From Dendrobium chrysotoxum (taxonomy: Eukaryota > Streptophyta > Magnoliopsida > Asparagales > Orchidaceae): a stretch of 64,000 nucleotides of DNA. The position numbers were made by a program, and so were the translations under genes. Location of the stretch: positions 50,432,365 to 50,496,364 of the forward strand of contig CM034298.1 of the NCBI GenBank assembly GCA_019925795.1, read 5' to 3'. Positions 25,541-38,489 of the stretch are shown one piece after another (the stretch's first letter is position 1; each line of letters starts with the position of its first letter). The notes beneath the pieces were generated by a model, which did not search any database, was not told the DNA's origin, and was given only the letters and a program-made list of their open reading frames with translations.

Positions 25541-28258
25541 TCTCAAACATCAATGAAACTCAAATTACTTAATTATATCGGGTACCACTAGGTAACCCAG
25601 GCCTACGGGGCTATTAAATTAGCCCCAAGAAAGGTGAAATAAACTTCACGGCCTTGGTGTGCAAGAAAGGTGATATCCAACAAACAATCAAAATCAAAAT
25701 TTAAAATTAATTTTAAGTCATTAAGATTTAAACTCAAATCAAAATTCCCTTAAGCTTTCAACCAACCAAAACATTAAGCAACTTCAATCAAGTGCCTATT
25801 TAGGGCATATCAAAACCACACAACCTACCTCACACACTTTAGATGGTTTTCTAGGACAACCAACTCTAGTCTTAGGCTAGGCCGGTGTTTACTTTTCTGC
25901 TACTTGCGTGTGCCGAGTTTTTCGTGGTTTTCATTGCATGTTGGTTGTTAGATTTAAGTAATTGATGTTGATGTGAGTGTTTATTTATTTAATGCATTTT
26001 GTGTTGATTTGATTGTACGTTAGATCTACCCCTAGGCTAGGGATATTTTGTACTAATTCAATCTTATGCAGGTGGTCATGCTCATACAGGGCATAAATTA
26101 AAGGGGGCAAAATCATAATTATTAAATTGCACAGGTGCTAAGCATGCTAAGACCCCCTTTAAAATTAAAAGAGCATGGCCAAGTGTGGCTGGTTTGAGTA
26201 TTTAAATTTTAATATATTAACTGCTTGGGATGTAAATATAATTGTTGATTATTAGGATAACCTTGCAGGATCGAGTCTAGATTTTAAATTTTAATTGATG
26301 TAATTTAAATATAATTGAGTTGTAATGTTTAAAGTGCTTTGAGATGGGATTACATATCCTACTTAGATTCCAAAGAGGAGAGGACATCCCTTAGGGGAGA
26401 GTCCTCCTCCATTTGGAAGTCTAAGTTAGGATACTTTCAAAGTATCTAAAGATGAAAGATAACACCCCTATTCAGGGGGAGTTTCTTTTCATTTAGATAT
26501 CCAGACCCGATGATCCAAGGAGTTCCAAGAAGATGAAGAAGTGAAGAATGAGAAGAATCTCAAATCTCAAAGTCACTTGTATCTTAGGAGTAGAATCCGA
26601 GTTGTAGTCAGTGGTACCCGGCCACTTTACTTTCCTGCAGACCCTGGGTTGTATAATTAAGGGCACTTGCCTATGGACTTTCATTTTGAATATTTATTTA
26701 ATTATTTAATTAATTTGATTGATGTGTTGATTGCGATTAAGGATCAGCATGCTTTTAATAATTTATTTGGCGCTCTTGCATGTCGATTTTATTTTGGCCT
26801 GGAACCCGATCGGAGGCTCGTGAGGGTACGGTCATTAACTATTTCTATTTAAACAAAATTAAAAAATTTAAGCTCAGATAGAAACTCTAACGCTCTTAAG
26901 AAGTAAGCCCGGACTCACCGGGAGTTTTTCATGCATTCATATTAACTTTTCTCTACCTTGTTAGGCACCTCCCCGCCTGCGGGTTTTAGCAGACCACCTG
27001 ACCTATTAGGGTGCAGTTCTGACCAAGGGGATGTTGTGCAATCTCTAGGATAAAATCTATTTTTTAAGCCTAATTTTAAAACTGCTACATTTTGATTTAA
27101 GCATTTAATCGAGTCAACTAGCATGCATTACATTAGATACAAATTAAAAATTGAGTCTAAATCTTAATTGCATTTTTAGCTTAAGCATTTAACCCAACAT
27201 ACGTTAAGGGGTCAATTAGGATCTGCTCTAGATGTCGACCCTAATTTTTTAAACCAATCTTAATCAATGTTCTTACCACTCTTACATAATTGACTTGACT
27301 CATGGTTTTAAAATATTTAGGTGATTTAGCTGGCTCCCCAATCCAGGCCGGGATAAGTCCAGGATTGCATTGCATTAGCTAGGATTCGGGTCACTGATTT
27401 TCAGTACCCAATTTTAGACTTAGGTTCTGAGGCAAATCTCTAATATTAAGACCTCAACCTTCCGGGAATCTTATTCCCAGTTTCTAATAAAATTGATCAC
27501 TCAAACATTAAAAATCTCTTTCTATCTAATTCAAGCCCAACACTTAGGATAGTTTGAGGTGTCTCTGAATTGTTTCAGAATCTCAAAACACCTCCTACTC
27601 CTCTTCCTTTGACTCCAGAAATAAGTGTTCAACATTGAACCAATCCCACTTGAAAATTCAAGTCCTTAACCTTCTTTGATATCAATCTTTGAAATCTTAA
27701 ATAAAATTCGTATCGCTATGTTAATCGAGAGTATTCGTAGGAAATTTTCTGGTTTCCTATGATATAATTAACTACGAGGGCTTGCGCTCGTAGGAGATTT
27801 AGAAACCCAGACCTGATTTCAAAATCAAGCTTTTTCAAAACCTTTAATTAATTATCTTTGGAAAATCAAAACAAAAAATGGCGATCGTTATTTTCATATT
27901 CAAACTATTGATAATGATTGATATCTTCTTTCTTCGGATAGATATGTCAATTATAATCATAGTTCTGATTATGAAATTAATAATCCTATTCAAATTAACA
28001 TAATCAAATAATTGATTAAACATTATTTTGATCCATCGGGATCATATATTGTTTCTCCTTGAGTTTGATTATAATAATCATGATAAATTTAAAGATTTGT
28101 AATCTGAACCTATTAGAGAATGATACGTTCACCTTTCAAGGTGATATATCATTCATAATAAGTGTTCAATTATAAAATTTAAAATTCCAGAAATTAAACA
28201 TTTCCCAAAGAAAATTAAACACTTTTTCAAAAAGTATATTTTTTTAATCAAACAAAAA

Positions 28259-28276
28259 TGGCGACTCCGCTGGGGA
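28259..28276 (+). other. Primer-binding site of element D (intact)
   Basis: TGGCGACTCCGCTGGGGA, four A after the LTR end. Identical to the PBS of element B. Confidence 0.92.
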
Positions 28277-30196
28277 GCTATCTCTCTCTCCATCTTTAAT
28301 AGTGCTATGAATTTTGTTGCATCGGTAGTTTTGACTACCTTTCTTCCGTTGGTCCCTCTACCCATTTCTCTCTTGGGTGAGTGTGGCCAACTCAATTAAG
28401 ACATGTGAAAAGAGAGGTGAGTGTAGGAAACCTCCCTCCAAGCTGGGCTTTGACATTTTGCCTCCAAGTTTATTGGTAGAGCAAAAGAGTCAAGCCAAGC
28501 TTGTCAAAATCTTTTTGTATATGTTGCAAACTCGCATGCGAATAAATCACAGCATGCCAAGTTTCACATTTTACAAAAAATTCCTCAATCTCAAGATCCA
28601 GATTCAAGATTTCTTTAATTCAACCTAGATTTTGACATTTCACCCTAAGCTAGTCAATATGGTGAAAGAGTCAAACCAGGTTTCTAGATTTTTCCTTGAA
28701 TTTTGTTAACCATTATGTTGAAAATAAAACTCAATATTTTTGAGTTTCAAAAGTCAAGAAAAATCTTTCAAATCAACTTCAATCGTCGTTGCTATGTGTC
28801 TTCTACAATATTCTGTTGTAGTTGAACACATGCAATTCAAATTCAAAATTCTCCAGTCAATTCTGGGTTTTGACATTTCACCCCTAAATTGCTTGGTGGG
28901 GTGCAAAGAGTCAAGCCTTAGGATCTTCAGGCTAATTTGGCACACCTACATATTTGAACAAAATTCAATATGTTGAGTTCCAAATTTTGAAGAGGATCCG
29001 TTCAATTCCAACCTTGAGTTTAAATCTAGATTCAAATTTAAATTCAATTTTAATTTAAATCCAACTTCAAGCTTGAATTTGAATCCAAGATTTAAATCTT
29101 AATTCAACCTCAAAACTGAATTCAATCTTAAGTTCAAATTCAATTTCAAAATTGAACTTAAATTTGATTCCAAACTTAAATTCAACTTCAAATTTGATTT
29201 CAAGATCAAATTTCGGACTTTGACATTTCGACCCAAGTCAATTGGTAAAAAGAAAAGAGTCAAGCCTGATCCCCAGATCTTTCATATCAATTTCATGCAC
29301 CTACATGATTGAGTGAAACTCAATCTGTTGAGTCATAAAATTTGAAGAAAGATTCATTTGACTTGAGCTTCAAGTTCAAATTCAAAATTTGAGTCCAAAC
29401 TTAATTTCAACCTGAAATTTGAATTTGATTTACAATTTAAAGTCGATTCAATTTTGATCGGGGCTTTGACATTTTGACCCAAGTTAATTAGTGAAACGAA
29501 AAGAGTCAAGCCTAATCCCCGGATCTTTCATATCAATTTTATGCACCTATATGATTGAGTGAAACTCAATCTGTTGAGTCATAAAATTTGAAGAAAGATC
29601 AATTTGACTTGAGTCCCAAGTTCAAATTCAAATTTAACTTTGAATCCAAATATAATATCAACCTTGAATTTAAATTTGATTTCCAATTTAAAATCAATTC
29701 AATTTTGATCGAGACTTTGACATTTCGACCCAAGTCAATTGGTGAAACGAAAAGAGTCGAGCTCGATCCCTGGATCTTTCATATCAATTTTATGCACCTA
29801 CATGATTGAATGAAACTCGATCTGTTGAGTCACGAAATTTGAAGAAAGGTCCATTTGACTTCAACCTTAAACTCAAATTCAAATCTAACTTTGATTCAAA
29901 ATACAATCTCAATCTTAAGTTTAAATTTGATTGTCACCTCAAATTTTAAATTCGATTTTGAATTCAAGTTTGAGTTTGAACTTTGACATTTTGTCCCAAG
30001 TTATTTGGTGTAGCGAAAGTGTCGGGTTCAACCCTTAAGTCCTTGTCAATTTTAAGAACCACTGTTTTGAATTTAAGCTTAACATGATTGAATTATCAAA
30101 TTTTGAATAACATTAATCAAATTTAAAATTCAAATTCAAATTCAAGATTAACTAATTCAAATCATTGTTCATTAATTTCAGGATTTAAGCACTCAA
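28277..30196 (+). repeat. Repeat-modular 5' leader of element D
   Basis: Just after the PBS lies a small perfect hairpin GGTAG-TTTTGA-CTACC (about 28326). About six modules follow, marked by 'TTTGACATTT...AAGAGTCAAG' lines (near 28455, 28635, 28875, 29220, 29465, 29715), each followed by a CTCAAT..TTGAG palindrome. The last three modules are nearly identical with a period of about 245 bp, a recent tandem amplification. One module has a clear hairpin, CATGTG..CTACAA / TTGTAG..CACATG, at about 28794-28830. Confidence 0.82.
28417..30181 (+). other. Putative 5' leader intron, element D
   Basis: Donor GAGAG|GTGAGT at 28417; acceptor TTAATTTCAG ending at 30181, 15 bases before the gag ATG at 30197. 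A good plant branch-site word CTAAT lies at 30152-30156, 25-29 bases before the acceptor. The intron would remove nearly all leader modules. Splicing is not shown directly. Confidence 0.5.
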
Positions 30197-30386
30197 ATGG
30201 CTGGGAAACTCATTTTCTCTCTAGATAGAAACTTGATAGTCGAAGGAATCACTTCTGGTAATTTTGAAATGCAATTCCAAGACTTCAAGTTATCAGTCGA
30301 TGGCGAAGAAATGATTGATCTGTCTGCTGGAATACGAAGGAACGTCCCCTTGGTTGAGATTACTTTAGGGTCAGGAGTTGACTCCC
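30197..30386 (+). pseudogene. Element D gag/ORF1, 5' fragment
   Basis: ATG at 30197 starts MAGKLIFSLDRNL, matching MAGKLLFSIDRDL of element B; the first 63 codons are open. The start is supported by this match and by the acceptor-like site just upstream. Element B is inserted after base 30386, within codon 64, with CTCCC duplicated at 30382-30386 and 60777-60781. Codons at the far side (60782 onward) are in the same frame. Function of this N-terminal part is unknown; a short beta-rich looking segment with alternating hydrophobic residues is all I see. Confidence 0.85.
30382..30386. repeat. Target-site duplication of element B, left copy (CTCCC)
   Basis: Matches 60777-60781 exactly and abuts the outer ends of both LTRs. 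Confidence 0.92.
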
Positions 30387-33300
30387 TATTTGTATTGAAA
30401 AATATAGTTTTGAAAAATGTTTAATTTTCTTTGGGAATTGTTAGATTTCTGGAATTTGAATTTATAACCGAACACTTATTATGAATGATATATCACCTCG
30501 AAAGGTGAACATATCGTTCCCTAATAGGTTCAGATTTCAAATCTTGATTTACCCTGATCATTGTAGTCAAACTCAAGGAGAAATAATATATGATCTCAAA
30601 GGATCAAAATGATGTTTAATCAACTGTTTGACTATGCTAATTGAATATATGGATCATTAATTTCATAATCAGAACTATTATTATAATTGATATATCTATC
30701 CGAGGAAAGAAAATATCAATCACTATCAATAGTTTGAATATGACGATAATGATCGTCAGGTTTGAATTTCCCAAAGATAATTAATTGAAGGTTTTGAAAA
30801 CTTGATTTTGAAATCTGGTCTGGGTTTCTAAATCTCCTACGAGCGCAAGCCCTCATAGTTAATTACATCGTAGGAAACCAGAAAATTTCCTATGAATACT
30901 CTCGATTAAAATAGCGATACGAATTTTATTTAAGAATTCAAAGATTGATATCAAAGAAGGTTAAGGACTAGGATTTCAAGTGGGATTGGTTCAAAATTGA
31001 ACACTTATTTCTGGAGTCAAAGGAAGAAGAGTAGGAGGTGCCTTGAGAATCTGAATTACTTCAGAAACACCTCAAACTATCCTAAGTGTTGGGCTTGAAT
31101 TTGATGGAAAGAGATTTAAGTTTGAATGATTGATTTTATTAGAAAGTGGGAATTAGATTTCCAGAAGGTTGAGGTCTTATGATTGAAGACATGCCTCAGA
31201 ACCTAAGTCTAAAATGGGTACTGAAAATCAGTGACCCAGAACCTAGCTAATGCAATGCAATCCTGGACTTACCCCGGCTTGGATTGGGGAGCCAGCTAAA
31301 CCACCTAAACGCTTTAAAACCATGAGTCAAAGTCTTTATGAAAGAGTGGTTGAGAATGTTATTTAAGATTAGTTTGAGGAAAACGGGGCTGACATCTAGA
31401 GCAGATTCCTATTTAGCCCCTTAACACATGTTGGGTTAAATGCTTAAGCTAAAAAATGCAATTAAGATTTAGACTCAAATTTAATTTGTATCTAATGCAA
31501 TGCATGCTAGTTGACTCGATGAAATGCTTAAAATCAGAATGAAGCAGTTTAAAAATTAGGCTTAAAAATAGATTTTATCCTAGAGATTGCACAACATCCC
31601 CTTGGACAGAACTGTACCCTAATAGGTCAGGTGGTCTGCAGAATCCGCAGGCGGGGAGGTGCCTAACACGGTAGAGAAGATTCAATATGATGCATGAAAA
31701 ACTCCCAGCGAGTCCGGGGCTTACTTCTTAAGAGTGTTAGAGTTTCTATCTGAGCTTAAAATTTTTAATTTTGTTTAAGTAGAAAAGGTTTATGACCGTA
31801 CCCTCACAAGCCTCCGATCGGGTTCCAGGCTAAATCAAATACAACATGCAATGAGCGCCAAAAAAACTACTAAAAGCATGCAAGTCCTTAATCACAATCA
31901 ACATATCAATAAAATCACTTAAATAATTAAATCAATTAAATAAATGCTCAAACTGAAAGTCCATGTGGCAAGTGCCACTTAATTATACAACCGAGGGTCT
32001 GCAGTAAAGTAAAGTGGCCAGGTACCACTGACTACAACCCGAATTCTACTCCTAAGACTCAAGTGACTTTGAGATTTGAGATTCTTCTCATTCTTCACTT
32101 CTTCGTCTTCTTGGAACTCCTTGGATCGTCAGGTCTGGATATCCAAATGAAAAGAAACTCCCCCTGAATAGGGGTGTTATCTTTTCTCTTTGGATATTTG
32201 AACTTCATCCTAATTTGGATCTCCAAATGGATAGGAACTCTCCCCTAAGGGATGTTCCTTCCTCTTTGGATTCCAAATTGGATGTTTAAACATCTCAATC
32301 TCAAAGTACTTTAAATAATTTACAACTCAATTTAAAACAAATTACATTAATAGAAATTAAAAATCTAGACTCAACAACCTGCAAGGTTATCCTAATAATC
32401 AACAGTTATAGAAAACATCTCAAGCAGTTAATATATTTAAAATTTAAAATACTCAAACCAGCCACGCTTGGCTATGCTCTTTTAATTTTAAAGGGGGACT
32501 TAAGCATGCTTAGCACCTATGCAATTTTAATATTTATGATTTTTGCCCCCTTTAATTTAATTGCCCTGTATGAGCATGGCCACCTACATAAGATTATATT
32601 AGTACAAAATGTTCCTAACCTAAGGATAGGTCTAACGTACAATCAATCACATCACAGAGTGCAGTAAATAAATAAACAATCACATCAATTCTACCACTAG
32701 CAAACAGCATGCAATAAAAGCTCAAAAACCCGGCACACAGCAGAAAAGTAAACACCGGCCTAGCCTAAGACTAGAGTTGGTTGTCCTAGCAAACCATCTA
32801 AAGTGTGTGAGGTAGGCTGTGTGGCTTTGATATGTTCTAAATAGGCAATTGATTGAAGTTGTTTAAAGTTCTGGTTGGTTGAAAGGCTTAAGGGAGTTTT
32901 AATTTGAGTTTAAATCTTAATGACTTGAAATTGATTTTAAATTTAATTTTGATTGTTTGTTGGATACCACCTTTGTTGCACACCGAGGCCGTGAAGTTTA
33001 TTTCACCTTCCTTGGGGTTAATTTAATAGCCTCGTAGGCCTGGGTTACCTAGTGGTACCCGATATAATTAAATGATTTGAGATTGATTAAGGTTTAAAGG
33101 TTGATTAATTTTAATTAGAATCAGTTGGTTACTGGTTTTAAGTTCAAATTAGTGTTTTCTAGAATTTTTAAAGATTTATTGAATTTTGGGAATTTTTGAT
33201 TATTTTATTCATTTAATTCAAGGGTCAAAAGTTGACTTTTTGATTTAAAGAGTTTTTCGGAATATTAATATTTTATTAAAATACTAGACCTTAATACGAT

Positions 33301-33699
33301 CAGTTAGACAGTAAGTACACTGAAATTAGATTTTTCTATATTTTATTATGAAAGTTTGAAGTTTTGACTTGAATTTAAACTAGGTTTGACCAAAAGTTGA
33401 CTTTTTCAAAATTCATTGATTTCTAGAAACTTAACATTTTTAATAAATATTAGACCTTAAGGTGAGTTGCATGCCTTTGAGTTTGCTCAATTTGGAGTTT
33501 ATTTGAATTAGTTATGAATTTTTGAAGTTTTGAGTATTTATTGAATTTTTGAAATTGTTTAATTAGAGACCCTTTTTGTGATTTAGATTCAAATGACCTC
33601 CAAACTCCTTGAAATCAACTCCAAAGGTCAGGAATGACCTAAGGAGTGATTTCCAAGTGTTTGGAAATTTTCTGGAATTTTTTAATTATCTTTAATTAA

Positions 33700-35580
33700 T
33701 TAAATTAATTAAATATTGAATTTTAATTAAACTCAAATTAAACTTAATGTTGAAGTCCAGTCAAGGGGCTTTTATTTTTTATTGATTAAGGGTTCCATTC
33801 TGGTCAGTTTAAGGTATTATGTGTAAATTTTGGATTTAAATTTGATTTATTATAATTTCTAGAAGATTTAAGACTTAATTAAGGTTCAATTTTGATTAAA
33901 TTAATTAAGGGGCTTAATGACTTCAAAATTCAATAAGATTTTTCTATGGGCTGAGAGTGTTACTAAGTTTAAATGGTTTGAGTTTCAAGTCAATTGGAGA
34001 TGAATCCTAATTATTAGAAATACATATGAATAGCATGCACAAATAACCACAATCAATTCCTAAGTCTAGGAGAGCCCTAAGACTAAGTGGTGTGTGCATC
34101 CTAAGCATGTAAAGATTAATACTAATTAAATATTCTTAATTAGACTAATGAATGATTAGATCATAATCATTCATTAGCACTCCCACATGATTTCTATTCA
34201 AATACGTTGATCTATGTTTAAAATTTCATAGTAGATCTATCAACCTAAAATATTTAAGTATTTATATATGTATTTCAAAATAATTTTAAAATATACTTAA
34301 TCTATACATGGAGTTATATATAGACATAGGTTTTAAATTGAGAATACTTAAGATATGATTAGGGTGATTTTAATATCTAATTGAGAGATCTACTGATCTA
34401 CTAAGATCATTTGAAAATAAGTTTTTAATTTCCAAAATAATTGGCTTAGTACTTAATTAGATATTAATTAAATACTAAAATAATTAAGTAATTAAAATAA
34501 CTTAAAATTAATCAAGTTTTAATCTCTGAAGTTAATCTCAAATTAAAGTGTTTAATTTTTTGAAAATTTTGATATATTATACTTAATTTTCTGATTTAAA
34601 ATGAATTTATTATGAATTTTTGAAGTTTAAATCAATTAAAGGAATTTTAAGTAATTTTAAATTAATTAATGATTAAAAATAATTTTAAAATCAATTAATT
34701 TAAATCTTTATATATATATATATTTTTTTATATACATAAGTTATTAATTAATGATTAGATATTAATTAATAATTAAATATTTACTTGATTAAAATATGAA
34801 ATATAGTTTAAATTAATTTAATTTTAAAATTAGAATATTTTAAAATAATTACTTAATTATTGAATATTAATTAATAAAAAAATTAATATAGAATTAATGA
34901 ATATTAATTAAATATTTAATTATTGAAATATTACAAATCATTCAAGCAATATTAAATAACTTAATTAACTTTATTTGAATTTTTAAATATTTTTAACATT
35001 AATTAAATTTAAAATTAATTCAATATTAATCAATTATTTAAATATTTAATTAAAATACTAAATAATATTAAATATTTTAAATTATTTTAAAAATTTTGAG
35101 ACATTTTAAATAATATTTAAAATCTTCTAATTAAAGTTAATATTAGTTAAAATATTAAGTAATGTAATATTAATTAAAGCATTACATAATTTAATATTGA
35201 TTAAAATTAATATTGAATTTTAAAATTAATTAATTAAATTAAAAAAAATTGATAATATATAAATATATATTAATTTAAAATTAATTTCAGATTTTAATAC
35301 TTTGAAAAAAAAATTTAAAATAAATTTAAAAAAAATTTTATTTTATAAAGTATTTTAATTAAATTTAAATAAATATTAACTTTAAAATATTTCTTTAAAA
35401 AAAATTTTAAATAAAATTAATAATTTGAATTCATATTTATTTTAAAATAAAATATTTAATGTTAAAAATACTTTAATATAAAAGGATATTTTTTTTATTA
35501 TTTAAAATTAATTTTTAATATATTCTTTTTTTATTTCTGTATTTAAAATAATTTTAAATTAATTTTTAATAATAAAAAAA
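33700..35580 (-). other. AT-rich block of the 3' LTR of element B
   Basis: Long TTAAT/ATTAA-rich stretch without coding potential; the copy in the other LTR spans about 55300-57310. Confidence 0.8.
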
Positions 35581-35960
35581 ATTGAGGCGAGAATGCCACG
35601 TGGCAGCCTCTGATTGGCCACTGTAAAACGCGGCCAATCATTGCCTGGCGGCGCAATGATTGCGCCGCCGGCAATGATTGGCGAATAATGAACCGCGGAC
35701 GTGGTTTCACTAATCTGCATCAGCAGCGGCCCTGGACCGTTGGATTGCCCGCGGTAACGAACGGACGGCTGAGATTGAATCCTGCGGTTTGATCTCGCAG
35801 GGAGAGATCAGACGGCGGACGTTCGATCCCGCGGTTCGAACGGAGGGTTTAGATCAAGCCGATCGAAATCCTGAATGACGGATGCATGCGTAGGGAATGA
35901 CCGACCCACGGTATAACGAAATCTCAGCCGTTGATGCGATGATCAACGGCTGATATTTCG
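35580..35960 (-). promoter_or_regulatory. Nested palindromes with CCAAT and G-box words, B 3' LTR
   Basis: A G-box palindrome TGCCACGTGGCA (about 35594-35605), then GATTGGCC / GGCCAATC arms (35612-35639), then a 50-base near-perfect hairpin 35633-35682: outer arms GCCAATCATTGCC / GGCAATGATTGGC around inner arms GGCGGCGCAAT / ATTGCGCCGCC with one centre base and one bulge. A further pair TCAGCCGTTGAT / ATCAACGGCTGA lies at 35924-35953. It is the only CpG-rich part of the LTR and lies upstream of the AT-rich block in the LTR's own direction, a reasonable promoter position. Confidence 0.5.
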
Positions 35961-36133
35961 TACACCTGACTCGTTCCACGAAAACACCCTAGAGTTCAAT
36001 TTTTTTTGGCTCGTTCTCTCAAACCGATGAACCAAATTGACTAAAATTTTAAACCTAGATAAACTAGGTGAACAGAAATCATGTGGAACAAATATTTTTA
36101 TTAAAAATGCAGTTTAACAGATGGTATTTAACT

Positions 36134-36451
36134 CTAAGTGTATAATCTAGGGTTGGGGATTGTACCTAATCCACTCAATGGATTCAAAAGATTAAAGGTT
36201 CTCTGAACTTGTTGACTGTCCATACAAATGTTTGATGAAGAACCCTCAAGCTGATGACGTCTAGATCGGGCAGTACCTCTCCTTGAACGGATTTGAGCTT
36301 GACTCGCCGGAATCTGGCCGTCGGCGAGGTTTGACCGGTCAGATTCGAGTTGGAATGGATGTGAGAGAGGATCAGGGTTCAGGGGAACTGGAGTTTTGAT
36401 ATGGAGGAGCTGGGAGAGTGAGAGAGTGTGTGGGGTTGAATGAATGTTCAA
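36134..36451 (-). other. 105-codon ORF in the B LTR, doubtful
   Basis: Sense-strand ORF beginning MNIHSTPHTLSLSQLL, present also in the other LTR (57925-58176) but with a changed C-terminus because of a small indel. No counterpart in A or D. Composition is Ser/Pro/Arg-rich. It could be an upstream ORF if transcription starts before it, but nothing shows it is translated. Confidence 0.15.
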
Positions 36452-37379
36452 AATAAGGTATTGCCCTATTCAAATATCTTCAGGCCATATGGATGGCTGG
36501 GATCGACTGAGAGGGTGTCTAGGATGTAGCCGCATGTCCAGGGGGCAGTTGGGGTCATGAGAATCAAAGGACAGGAGGACAATCCCATGTGGAAAGTTTG
36601 TTTTGTCCTCTAGCCCACGTGGATTTGATCAAGGGCCATTTGATCTTGATCTAAAGGCTATAGTGAGTCCTGGGAAGGTTCTAGAATGGTTTAAAACTGC
36701 TGGGGTGGATTAGGGAGGAGTGGGTTAGGTTTAAGATGGGTTTTAACCATCTTTGACCACTCTAAACCCTTGTTTTGACTGTTTGACCAGTCCAAGGCCA
36801 CTTGGACTGCTGAGGTGGCAAGGGAGTGATATTAGAAAGCTGTTTGGATAAGTTGAATAAGGTTGGCATAGTTTGAAATGGATTTAGAAAGGTTTTTTGA
36901 CCATTTTTGACCCATTCAAAGGTCTATGTTGATTGTTTGACTGGTCAAACAGTCAACCTAAGCCTAAGTGGACATGGCCTAGGACTTAGACATTGAAAAC
37001 ATGCGTCTCAAAGCTTTATTGTGATTTGCTTAAAGCTTGAAAGAGGGGGTTTGAAGTGATTTGACCAAGTTTCAATGAGTTGACTTGGTCAAATCAAGTT
37101 AGATTTAACTCAAAATTGATTGGAGAGTACTTGAATCATGGAATGGACTTATTTAGAAAGCTCAATGAAGTCTGAGGATGTTGGTTTAATCATGCCAAGT
37201 GATTTGACCTAAGCAAGCTAAAATTGACTAGACTTGGGTTCAGTTGACCAAGTCAACTTTTGACTAGGTTAAGGGTCCAGTCAAATCCAAACTATTGGGG
37301 GAAGTGCCCAAATGAATTTGGATAGGTTTGTAATTGATCTTGAAGCCTAATTAAATATGATAAAGCTTGAGGATTGAAC

Positions 37380-37960
37380 TGGTCAACCTGAGTTGACTTG
37401 GTCAACCTGAGTTGACTTGGTCAACCAGGTTGACCCAGGGTTAGGGTCTGGATTGAATCAATTTCAAATAATAAATGGAGTCTGGTAGATGTGTTTTAGA
37501 AGTTTAAATAGGCTATTTGGATCAAATGACCCATTTAGGCCTTTAATGGGTTTAATGGGTCAACTAGGTTGACTTGGTCAACCAGGTTGACCCAGAGTCA
37601 GGGATTGGGTTCAATCAATTCAGAATGATATTCTGAGTCTACTGGTGGTGGTCTCAAGGTCTAGGGAGGTCATTTGATCAAAATGACCTATTTAGGCCTT
37701 TAATGGGCTTTTTAGGTCAACCCTAGTTGACTTGGTCAACCAGGTGGATCCAGGGCCTGGAAATGGGTTCAATGGATTTGAAATGACATTTGGAGACCAA
37801 TGGTGGTGGTCCCAAGGTCTGAGGAGGTCACTTGGTCAAAATGACCTGTTTTGACCCTAAAGGGCCTTCTAGGTCAACTAGGTTGACTTGGTCAACCAGG
37901 TTGACCCAGGGGCTGGTTCTGGGTTCAATGGGTTTGGTTTGACATTTGAAATTTGCTGGA
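37380..37960 (-). repeat. ~160-bp tandem units with TTGAC double palindromes, B 3' LTR
   Basis: Four units (near 37390, 37560, 37720, 37875), each with 'TTGACTTGGTCAACCAGG' followed by TTGACCCA and then a 'GGTCAAAATGACC' palindrome. The shape is TTGAC in alternating directions. The W-box identity is established for WRKY factors; use here is inference. Confidence 0.82.
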
Positions 37961-38489
37961 AGTGACTGCATTTGATTTGGAGCTCATTTGGTTCAAATGA
38001 CCATTCACACCCCATAGGGGTATTTTGGTCATTTTGACCCTTGGTCAACTGGGGGTCAAATTGAGTCCAACAAAATGCAGTTTAATGCTTAATAGGTTAT
38101 AATTGAGGGTCTGAAAGTGATTTGGAGCTTTGTAGAAAGCTCTAGGATCAAAATCCACTGGGTGGCAGGTCCAGTGGCATAGACTGTAAATATTTGAAGG
38201 TTTTACAGCTTTTGGATTTTAATTCAATTTCTGGGGTTAGAGATCTCAGAATGAGCTCAAATTTGGAGGGTTGCCTCTAGAGACATGTCACATCAGTGTG
38301 GAACTGATAGACCTTGAATCACAGGTCATTTGATAGGGTTTTGAAATGTTTAAAGATTTGCTGGAAAAGGCTTTCAGGACTTAAACCTTTGGCCTTGGAT
38401 TTGAATCTGGAAATCTGGTTTTGAATTGGATTTTGAGCTTGAATGATAGGAGTTGAATTAAGTTTAGATTGAATTGAAGCTTGGATTGA

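Larger units (their letters stand above)
20438..28254 (+). repeat. 5' LTR of element D (7817 bp)
   Basis: Ends TGTTGACC...AATCAAACA. Order inside: CCTAGG-type repeats, TTGAC clusters, GC-rich block, AT-rich block, then the conserved last 2.4 kb (from 'CCAACTCTAGTCTTAGGCTA' at 25860) shared with A and B. The 3' LTR is not in the window. Confidence 0.88.

Noticed and set aside
28259..28276. Possible tRNA genes at the PBS sites
   Set aside because: Only the 18 bases complementary to a tRNA 3' end are present; no cloverleaf follows at 2390, 28259, 51969 or 63814.
37380..37960. Tandem satellite independent of the retrotransposon
   Set aside because: The units occur at the same place in both LTRs of B and in the LTRs of A and D, so they are LTR parts.
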